DNA from: Culex pipiens pallens
Taxonomy: Eukaryota; Arthropoda; Insecta; Diptera; Culicidae
Length of the DNA: 64,000 bases
Reading direction: 5' to 3'
Assembly (NCBI RefSeq): GCF_016801865.2
Contig: NC_068938.1
Coordinates: forward strand, 116,090,615-116,154,614
The position numbers were made by a program, and so were the translations under genes. Below the pieces are notes generated by a model, which did not search any database, was not told the origin of the DNA, and was given only the letters and a program-made list of their open reading frames with translations. Each line of letters opens with the position of its first letter. The first letter of the stretch is position 1. This document shows, piece by piece, positions 55,593-64,000 of the stretch.

Positions 55593-55699
55593 GGTCCTAT
55601 AAACAAATGTAAACATTGCGTGTATCCCGCTTACTCCGATGGGCATTGGCATAAGGTGTGAAAGAGATACACTCAATGTTTACATTTGTTTATAGGACC
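55593..55699. mobile_element. Palindromic MITE (copy 2 of 13661-13793)
   Basis: GGTCCTATAAACAAATGTAA ... inverse ... TTACATTTGTTTATAGGACC with the same loop (GCTTACTCCGATGG). A few arm mismatches (CATTGCGTGT versus ACACTCAATG) show it is older or diverging. Confidence 0.9.
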
Positions 55700-55949
55700 T
55701 AATAAAAAAAAAGTCGAGACATAAAGCTCGATATTTTCTTGATTTCAACTGAGAAAACTTCATCAAAAAAGCATCGTGTCAACTTTTAATAATGCAATAG
55801 TGCAATTTTCTATTTACCATATACTATACTATAGAGTCTATAGCAACAACGAAATTTAAAAATGAAATTATCAAAGCAGACGCATGATATATTGTTTATA
55901 GTTATTTTATTTTTACCTTTTCTGTATTTTGGAATTATTATTTTTACTT

Positions 55950-56071
55950 ACTCCCCCCGCTACTGGACAATTGTTCATACAAAAAAAAACTTTTTTATTT
56001 GGAACGTGGACAATCGCCTTCCAATCCACCCCCCCTTCCTCAAGGTTTCCACGTGGTTTATGGATGGTCCC
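55950..56071. mobile_element. Partial GGGACCATCC MITE (right end)
   Basis: Ends CACGTGGTTTATGGATGGTCCC (56050-56071), with the inner GGACAATTGTTCATAC and C-rich runs of the 2329-2482 element; the left TIR is missing. Confidence 0.75.
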
Positions 56072-57270
56072 TAAAGACAAACGATATAAAGAGGATTGTA
56101 AGTAAGACTATTTTTATTTAAAAAAAATCTATGTTTAATGAAAATGCAAGATTTTGTAATAACTTCCATGATTCCTCAAACATTTGTTATTGAAATGTGA
56201 TCAGTAGGTTCATATTTTCAGTGTTCTATAATTTATTTCAATTTGAAATTTTGAAGGCTTCAAGATGAAGCATATATACATATGTATACACATTTGTTGT
56301 TATAAAGTAATTTGAAAAATATTTTGTATAAGGAATGAAGAATGTTTACCATAGCCGTTTACAAGATAATAAGGGACCAAATTTAGGTTTGGAAACGTAT
56401 TACTCATCAAAAAACTTTCAATATTTATTGTACCAGGATTCTAACAAAGCCATTAATTTTATTGCCCTTTTCAGGCGTAAGATATTTCCGAACCTACAAT
56501 TGCAGATTTATTCTATAGTTCATCAATTGCCAAATCTTTCAAAGTCACATATAAACGAAATATTGTAAATAATTATTGAACCAAGTGCAAATTACTTATG
56601 ACTGTCATAAACATCGATTGTTGATGATCTGTAAGGCGTTTATAGTTTTTACCTTTTCTTTTATGAAGAAAAGTTTGAGAATGTCAATGATGGACTGCAA
56701 ACTGTCAAAAAGTGTGTTTCCCATTACCTGAACAATGTTCATGTTTATAGATGAAATTAAGAAGCAACTCAAATCGTACTTTTCTACCTGATGCCATCAC
56801 TGGGTTATGTGCAATGGTATCTGTGAAAACTAAACTCCCAAAGCACACATATACAGGTACAACAATGTCTGTGTACAGTACGGTGGTAGTTGTGTGTTGA
56901 ATTTTATATACCCGTTGCGGGTAGCTATAACCAGTTCTGATTCTCGTTCGAAGCTCAGTGTACAGTCCAACAGTCCATGAGTCAAGACGTGAAACCGGGA
57001 ACGCTTCGGAATTTTTCCTTTCGATTCTTCGTGTACGGTCGCTTGCTTCCATTGCGGATGGAGGTTTTCGTCGAATAAAAGAGTTGCATGGTGTGTGCTT
57101 TCCATTTGAGCGAGAAAGAGAGAATGATAAATAGAGAGAGCGGGAGAGCTACAGTGAAGTGAATCAAGAATAAAAAGGAGAAGGCGAGCGGCGCACAGTA
57201 TACGTTCAGCATTAATAAGTCTGGCAACAGACTCAAAGCTCTTGAACGTATGATAAAGTGAAGAAAAATA
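56072..57270. other. Upstream flank of ppa, nothing recognised
   Basis: No transposon or exon identified. 56335-56568 is open for 77 codons without recognisable features. A 179-codon minus-strand frame (57369-56830) looks like a chance ORF. Confidence 0.4.
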
Positions 57271-57278
57271 TATAAATA
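57271..57278 (+). promoter_or_regulatory. ppa: Possible TATA box for ppa
   Basis: TATAAATA about 350 nt upstream of the ppa ATG, in an otherwise GA-rich leader-like stretch. No strong initiator seen; unproven. Confidence 0.25.
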
Positions 57279-57621
57279 TACATGTGGACGAAGAAGCGAA
57301 GACGAGTGCACACGAAATTTCATTTATGTATGATGCAGAAGAACTAAGCAAAACACACTGGAATAACAACGTTAACGCAGTCTTCGAGGAAAATTTAAGC
57401 TAAGGAATTTCAAAATCAGGAATGGACAGCAAACGACGTAGTGATCCTGATTTGAGTCAAATGCAGTGTATATGAGTGCGCAGCAGATTTTTTACTCAAG
57501 CGGGAAGTTCTTTTTGTGAAATTGTAAATTGGCTGCACTGCAACGAAACATGAGTAGAAAGTAGTGAAGTGGCAGAGATAACACGGAATTTTCCTTTGCT
57601 TTGAACATTGTACCCGAAAAT

Positions 57622-58998
57622 ATGATGATGGAGGAAGCAAATTTTATGCTGACGGAAATTCCTGGTGGATTCATATCTCACCGACCGCATGCAATACACC
57701 GTTTCACACCGTATCCGTTACATCGACCGCATCTACCACCCGCGCCGATTTACACCCACATTCAACAGAGGACGGTTAGTCGACCGAAAACACCTCCCAC
57801 GCCACCGGAACCGGAAGGAACACACATCGGACATCTGTATCCGGAAATTCTGGCCATAATATTCGAAAAACTCAGCGTGAAGGACCGTGGTAGAGCGGCG
57901 CAAGTATGCACAGTGTGGCGCGATGCGGCTTATTCGAAGAGCTGCTGGAGGGGAGTGGAAGCTAGCCTTCACCTGCGGCGACCGTCACCTAGTTTATTTC
58001 CATCGCTGGTGAAGCGTGGCATTAAGAAGGTGCAAGTGCTGTCGGTTAGGCGATCGCTGAAGGATGTTGTTGTTGGTATACCAAATCTAGAATCGTTAAA
58101 TCTTAGTGGATGTTATAACATTACCGATGTCGGATTGGGTCATGCATTCTCAACGGATCTTGCGAATTTGAGGGTGCTGGATCTATCACTATGCAAACAA
58201 GTTACCGATTCCAGCCTGGGGCGGATTGCGCAACATTTAAGGAACGTAGAAGTACTTGAACTGGGCGGATGTTGCAATATAACTAACACTGGCTTATTAT
58301 TGATTGCGTGGGGGCTGAAAACGCTGAAAAAATTGAATCTGCGATCGTGTTGGCACATTTCCGATCAAGGTATTGGACACCTTGCCGGTTTGAGTAAGGA
58401 AACTGCAGTTGGAACACCTGCTCTGGAATACTTGGGACTTCAAGATTGCCAACGACTATCCGATGAGGCACTTCGACACATTGCCCAGGGATTGCCATCA
58501 GTGAAGAGCATCAACTTGAGCTTTTGTGTTTCCGTCTCCGACAGCGGATTAAAGCATCTAGCCAAAATGACCAAATTGGAGGAACTGAACCTTAGATCTT
58601 GTGATAATATATCAGACATTGGAATGGCTTATCTGACGGAGGGTGGCTGCTCCATCTCTTCCTTGGATGTTAGTTTCTGTGATAAAATTGGAGATCAGGC
58701 ACTGACACACATTTCTCAAGGATTGTTCCACCTAAAATCACTCAGTCTTAGCGCTTGCCAGATTACGGATGACGGATTAGCTAAAATAGCAAAATCACTA
58801 CACGATCTGGAAACGCTGAACATTGGCCAGTGTAGTCGTGTGACTGACAAAGGATTGGAGGTTCTAGCGGAGGAGCTGAACAATTTACGTGCCATCGATC
58901 TATACGGCTGTACTCGCTTATCGCCGGCTGGATTCAACAAAATCAACAAACTACCGAGACTGTCTAAAGTTAATTTAGGATTATCACAAGTCAGGTGA
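57622..58998 (+). CDS. ppa: F-box/LRR protein, FBXL14 / partner of paired ortholog
   Basis: 458 codons in one exon. The first in-frame ATG (57622) follows an in-frame stop at 57565; the TTG-initiated extension to 57601 is not used. Residues about 1-65 are a His/Pro-rich tail (PPAPIYTHIQ...RPKTPPTPPEPE). The F-box (about 70-115: HLYPEILAIIFEKLSVKDRG, AAQVCTVWRDAAYSKSCWRG) matches FBXL14. About 11 cysteine-containing LRRs (140-455) follow, with blocks such as LESLNLSGCYNITD, QVTDSSLGRIAQ, ITNTGLLLIAWGL, LRSCDNISD and LDVSFCDKIGDQ. The C terminus VNLGLSQVR aligns with the family end. Family role: substrate receptor of an SCF (Skp1-Cul1-F-box) ubiquitin ligase; fly ppa targets Paired and affects CENP-A/CID levels, and vertebrate FBXL14 degrades Snail-type factors. 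The longer N terminus is a difference from the human protein. Confidence 0.96.
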   Translation: MMMEEANFMLTEIPGGFISHRPHAIHRFTPYPLHRPHLPPAPIYTHIQQRTVSRPKTPPTPPEPEGTHIGHLYPEILAIIFEKLSVKDRGRAAQVCTVWRDAAYSKSCWRGVEASLHLRRPSPSLFPSLVKRGIKKVQVLSVRRSLKDVVVGIPNLESLNLSGCYNITDVGLGHAFSTDLANLRVLDLSLCKQVTDSSLGRIAQHLRNVEVLELGGCCNITNTGLLLIAWGLKTLKKLNLRSCWHISDQGIGHLAGLSKETAVGTPALEYLGLQDCQRLSDEALRHIAQGLPSVKSINLSFCVSVSDSGLKHLAKMTKLEELNLRSCDNISDIGMAYLTEGGCSISSLDVSFCDKIGDQALTHISQGLFHLKSLSLSACQITDDGLAKIAKSLHDLETLNIGQCSRVTDKGLEVLAEELNNLRAIDLYGCTRLSPAGFNKINKLPRLSKVNLGLSQVR

Positions 58999-59315
58999 TG
59001 CGTTAGTTTATTATAAAATGATTGTTAAATTTTAGTTTTTCTTTATTGAAATTGGAACTAGACATGCGATAGTATTCTCTGTTACAGGGATTTTAGATGT
59101 AATTGTAGGAAGAAATTGTCATAAAATCCAAGATCTAGCAAAAGAACTATTTGATTTGGCAAGTAATCAATCTTTATCGCGGATACTCTTTACTGACCGT
59201 CCTTCGGAGGATTGAAGACAGCTGCTGCTATAACTGGATATAAAATATTTGCTATGTTAGCAGACAAATCAATACATTCTGTAAATATTCAAGAAATTAT
59301 ATGAAAAGACTACTA

Positions 59316-59321
59316 AATAAA
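59316..59321 (+). terminator. ppa: Candidate ppa polyadenylation signal
   Basis: AATAAA about 320 nt after the stop codon. A second AATAAA lies at 59526-59531. Which is used is unknown. Confidence 0.4.
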
Positions 59322-59539
59322 TCTAGGAAATTCCAGAAAGCCAACTGGAATCTTCCTGATGTGAAACAACATAGTTCTCGATGTTTTATTTTTTAACGCA
59401 TGTTAACGCTGTCCAAGCCCAAAACTACTTGATGACAATTCATGATGAGACACTGCATAAAAAGTTGAGTCGTTTCAGGACACAAGTAAACCCTTGTTTG
59501 CTTCCCGGCGAGAGGACATATTGGCAATAAATATTGAAT

Positions 59540-60517
59540 TTAAAATCAATCGCAGTCAACTCAATTCTAATTATGAAACGGAACAACCGGGTCCATTCGA
59601 AACGGAATTCGTATTCGAATCGGATTGAATTCCGTTTCAGAATTCGAATTCAGTTGACTGGGATGTATTTGAGTAGTTTCGTCGTTTTTATTTTATTTTA
59701 CCCAGGGGGTAGCGAAGAAGCCACCATCTTGGAAGTTCAGATAACAAACACTCAGAATCAGTATTATTCATATTACTTTGGTAACACGAAGTGTGTTATC
59801 CTGGTTGAACTCAAAAGTCCCATGCAAATGTGTAAAAGCAAACTGGAAAATGTGTAATGCCGATTCTGAGTGTACTGTCGCACTGTTTTGTCGACCAAAA
59901 GAAAAAAGCAAAAAAAGGTAAACAGAAAAATCACTTTTTTCGATATGAATTTTCAGCCAATATTGGGATGGAATCTACAAGAATATGATAGAATTTGCCA
60001 TCAGCAACACAATTCACGTGTTTTTTCAGGAATTTATCGTTTAAATTGCGGAAAATTTGAAAATCAAAAACCCAAACAATGATTTGTTATGGGCTACCAT
60101 TTGACAGCTAGTGCTTTTGTTGTGGGCTCTCATTTGACAACCGTGCTAATGTCGACTGTTGTCAGTTTGCTTTGGTCGGAATAGGGTTGCCATCCCCCCG
60201 ATTTTACCCGTGTTCATGACATTACTTCTTTTCTTATGTGTTGCTAATCAGTATTTCAGTATTCAGTATCAGTATTCTACAAATTCCATTCAATATATTT
60301 TGCTTGTTTTTCATAATTTTCCAGTCACATTTCATTTCAAGTCGAAACAAAGTGTGTCAAAAAGTGGTTGGTCACTTTTTCGTTTGACAGTTTTTTAGTG
60401 TGTACCCCGAAAGACAAACTAAAACGTGACGAACTGTCACATTTTACACGGGACTCACACTTACTATCAAACCAAGCGTTTGTTAGTGTGTGTGAGCTAA
60501 GTGTAGAGAGGGTGTCG
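59540..60517. other. Intergenic, palindromic GAATTCGAATTC cluster
   Basis: 59600-59650 has several imperfect GAATTCG palindromes. 60360-60440 contains TTTTCGTTTGACAG and inverse-like motifs, also seen near 22580-22640 (GTGACAGTTCGGGGTAC), hinting at a degenerate shared MITE. Confidence 0.35.
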
Positions 60518-60640
60518 CAGGCCTGCCCAACCTTTTCGGCTCAATTTTTACATTTTGGAAAGAAACCATGAAAAAATCAACAATTGTAATTTTGACGATC
60601 AAAAATGTGAAAATTGAGCCGAAAAGGTTGGGCAGGCCTG
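60518..60640. mobile_element. 123-bp MITE, CAGGCCTGCCCAACC ends
   Basis: CAGGCCTGCCCAACCTTTTC (60518) mirrors GAAAAGGTTGGGCAGGCCTG (ending 60640), arms about 40 bp. A short hairpin element; target duplication not seen. Confidence 0.85.
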
Positions 60641-63600
60641 AACTAAAAGGTGACCCCGTTCGTTTGACAACAATTGGTGTTAAACCAATGGGGGCTTCAG
60701 CGCCAAAAATTACTGCATACTTATTTGAAATTAATAGTACGGGATATTAGTTAGAATCCAAGCCAATGCTTTTTTTCCAAAACATTTGCAAAGTCAGATG
60801 AATCAAGTAAAATCAACAAACAAAAGGCGAGAATTGTATTGCTATAATTACAACATACAAGTTTAATCTTCTATTATTATTCTTGAATGCAATTCGTCAC
60901 TATTTTTAATTTGAATATTTAAAGGATATTTGATTGAAGCACTAAAATCCACGATGCCTTGTTGTAAGTGGATATAACAGGTAATAGCATTCAAGGTAGG
61001 TAAAATACGGTAAGTAGATAATTTTAACTTGAACTTAGAGATAATTCATAAGTGAGAAGAACAATGACAACGATCACGTAAATAAAAAACCGTTAGTTTG
61101 ACACTTTCTCGTTTGACACTTTTACGTTTATACCACGTTGATTTGACAAATCAAAATAAAAAGTGAGACTTGTGAGTTTCAAAGGTGTGTTAAATATAAG
61201 TAGCAGTTAATGTGTTGCGGTCGCTCATTAGCGATACAATGAAGACATTTTGGTATAAAGTTCACTTTCTCGTATAATTCAGTCTATATCGACTTTTAAA
61301 ACTCTAATAGGCACTTATATTTCCATAAAGAATTAAAAAAAAAAACTTCTGATGAGCTAATAATTGACGACTTATGGGTTCAGAAACTTACTATTCAACT
61401 ATTTTCTGCTAGCATCAGAAATTACGTGTGTTCGAAGCAGACATGTTTAAGAATACTGTTGTTTAAACCGTTGTTGATTCTGTTTACACACTGAGAACTT
61501 AAGGGTATAAACTTCGTTTTCATCAAAATTCTAATCAAGCCATGCGTTGCGTGCAACAATAAAGTTTCATCATGCGCCACAATGGCTGGAAAGCAGCAAA
61601 TGCGGGAGCAGAAAAAATACTTTCGAAACAATGGAAAATTCATAATGTAGTAAATTTATTCATGTAGTAACCAACGAAAAAAAACCTCAACTACTATTTG
61701 ATGCAATACATTCGTGCTGTTCAGCTGTGCTTTGTTGTGCTCGCTGCTTGTTTGGCACGGTTCTCTTTCACTGATTCTCTCGACTATGGCAACTGATATT
61801 CAACCAGCTGAAAAATAAGTTAACTTGTGTGGAGGTAACTCGCTATCAGCATAACTCACCGAACAGTACCGAATCGGCAGCCGCGCTACTGTTAATGCGT
61901 AGCGGCTCTGCCAGCAGCAATATTTAGTAGAAGTTCAGCCCCAGTCTCCACAGTGTGATTCAAGTGGAACCGTGTATTGCATTGAATACAGAAAAAACAC
62001 TGCTGGGAAAATCATGCTACTACATTGCCTAATAAACAATGCTGTTTTATATTGTTGAATGTTAGGTTAAAACAACAAATTGATTTAATAAACAATTTAT
62101 TACTCTATGCCTAAAATCTAAAATGAAAAAAAAAAATCTAGACTGACAAATATCAGGTTGGTAACCAAATTAAATTTCGGTAAAAACAGGGATTAAGCCC
62201 GAATGATTCATAAACATTTTTTGTTTTATCTAAAATGGTAGTGCAAGCTTGTAAAATAGTGTTTTAATTATTTTCTCAAAACTATTCGATTTTTGATGAA
62301 ATTTGGCCAAAAGTTAGTTTGTATGTTTCCTAAAAGTATTCAAAAAGAAGTAGTTGGAAATATTGTCGCATCTTTGAGAAAATTGATTTCAATGTTTTGG
62401 CGCCCTGGTGCTAACATAGGCGTTAGAGGGTTCAACTTAACTTAGATTTTTCTAATACTTTGAGTTGAAAATTCAACTATATTATTGATCAAATTATTCG
62501 AAAAACATTTTACCACTGAATTCAGACAAACCGTGTTTTTGAAAATATTATTCTCCTTACCTTTTTCTAAGTTTCTACTTGAAGTAATTTCTCAATAGTT
62601 TGCCGAAATAATAAAAAAAAATCAACATTTATCGATATTCCCAGCCACTGTGCATGTATGTGTGATGTCCCACGTGCGATTTTGCTGCTACTAGGCAGCC
62701 TTGGTGGTGGTCTTACGAATGGAAGAAAGTACGACGAATAGGGAAAATCAAGAAAACGTAGAAGATGCGATAGTAATCAAATTCGTTCTTTTCCATTTAA
62801 TGCTTCAACCACCGACCAACCAGACCAGACCAGCATCACCCCTCCCGGAGCGCTTTCGAGGAGGGTCTGCTTCGGTAGGGTTTCCTTTTGCTCCGAAGAC
62901 TTCTGCTACGATACGAGTTTGGGTGAATGTTTCTTCGATCTCAGCTGGGGGAAAATTTTAATTCAACTCGTTCATTACATTTTTCCCATGCCACCCCCTT
63001 GTGTTGCAATGTGTGCACGTGCGATAACCGTTTGGGTCGCACCCTCTCTTGCTGTCGGAGTACAGTAAAGGCACTCGGTTGGGAGAGATTTTCCCCTCGT
63101 GGGTGACAATGACAAGTGTATCTATGCACTTGGGGATACAGTGACGACTTTTGAGCAAGAAACATTTTCCTAAATCCGTTTTTAACACAAGTTTATCAAT
63201 AAAAGCTTTGCACATGTATTGTTTCCAAAGAAGTTAAATTATGTATTATTTTAGATCGGTATTGATTGGTAAAAACTGACACACAATTTGAAATTAAATA
63301 GAATACATAAAAAGAACGGAATCTAAGTAAGCGTAGAGCCATTCTCACACACAGTTGCTCCAACCCCGCTTCGATTCGTGTGAAACTTTGGGGCTAAAAG
63401 GCTTGGGGCAGAGAATGATCAAGAATGTTAAAGCTGCCAGAAATAAATGAAATAACATCAACATTATTATTGTCTTAAGGTGTAATTTTGGTCCCTGATC
63501 ACGAATCCCGGGCCCTTTTTTCAATGTCTCGTGACTAATGACAGCTTTTGCTAGTAATTCAGCAATTCCCCACGAAAACAGCATGATTCGAAAAAAAAGT

Positions 63601-63697
63601 TCTCCGATCGGGCTCAAAATTTTTCTGGGGGATCCTTGGCCGAAATAATTAGACCCGTATTTTTTTGTTTGGCCATTAGGGTGACCTACGCCGTGTT
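60641..63697. other. Intergenic, no gene recognised
   Basis: About 3 kb with short ORFs lacking domains or splice support. GTTTGACACTTT-type motifs recur at 61090-61130. 62640-63160 is GC-richer (62701-62961 open, 86 codons) but unrecognised; it could contain an exon of a neighbouring gene. Confidence 0.4.
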
Positions 63698-64000
63698 AGG
63701 GTGGTCCGAAAAATGGCAATTTTCATCGATTTTCGCAAAAACTACTTTTTTCAAAAAATCATATCTCCGCGCCATTTCATCCGATTTTAGCTGTCCTAGA
63801 CGCAAAAGAAAGGTGATTAGTTTGGCTATTTGGGAAAAATAGTAAGAAGTTTCGAAAATCTAGCTTAACATTTGAAAAGGTCATATGAAAACTTAAAATG
63901 CTGTTTTGAAGGTCTCGGGACCAAAGAGCCTATGTATGAAAATATTTTTATCGGATTCCTCGGAAAATTTCACATAACATATCAAAAAATGGTGAAGTTA
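63698..64000 (+). repeat. Start of a repeat, AGGGTGGTCCGAAAAATGGC end
   Basis: AGGGTGGTCC followed by AAAATGGCAATTTTCATCGA and poly-T/poly-A-rich sequence resembles one end of a mosquito DNA repeat running off the window. No partner end is visible, so this is tentative. Confidence 0.4.

Noticed and set aside
56830..57369. 179-codon minus-strand ORF upstream of ppa
   Set aside because: No domain, low-complexity composition, and overlaps the probable ppa leader; judged chance.

Overview
This is eukaryotic DNA from a culicine mosquito, most likely Culex or a close relative. The evidence is two insect protein-coding genes, GT-AG introns, very dense mosquito-type transposable elements, and tRNA-derived SINEs ending in GCTTTGCTTT. 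There are no bacterial operons, rRNA genes or CRISPR arrays. The species call is an inference from repeat content and protein similarity.

Two host genes are clear. (1) Wnt5, minus strand, 35495 down to 8738: a signal-peptide exon (35383-35495), an intron of about 24.7 kb, a 1756-bp exon with the long Wnt5-specific N-terminal extension (8923-10678), a 100-bp intron, and an 85-bp exon starting the conserved Wnt core (8738-8822). All three exons join in phase. The remaining Wnt exons should lie beyond position 1. (2) An FBXL14/partner-of-paired (ppa) F-box/LRR gene, plus strand, single exon, 57622-58998. The two genes diverge and are about 22 kb apart.

Almost everything else is mobile DNA, much of it nested. 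From 1 to 8.1 kb, inside Wnt5 intron 3: a jockey-type LINE ORF1 with an N-terminal WW-like domain (316-1713), a SINE split by a 154-bp MITE (2329-2482), a 1.2-kb TIR element (2891-4101), and a 3.7-kb TIR element (4313-8057) that holds a huge palindrome, a TTTTATAA octamer array, 153-bp repeats and a decayed DEAD-box helicase fragment. Wnt5 intron 1 (10.7-35.4 kb) holds MITEs, SINEs, a 5'-truncated LINE inside a foldback, a complete non-autonomous LTR element with seemingly identical LTRs (28287-29826), and a palindromic element with another transposon at its exact centre (33421-34929).

The 40-54.3 kb intergenic block is dominated by one palindromic foldback family (GAGCARTTCTCT ends, 4-bp target duplications), with five complete or partial copies in both orientations. 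These copies are interrupted by MITEs, SINEs and a (CA)n-tailed retroposon. The block also contains a second large foldback (43449-46859) and a 5'-truncated reverse-transcriptase gene (47116-48634). Sibling or opposite-arm copies often preserve the empty target site, so target duplications and insertion order can be read directly. The 59-64 kb end is the ppa 3' flank with a few MITEs.
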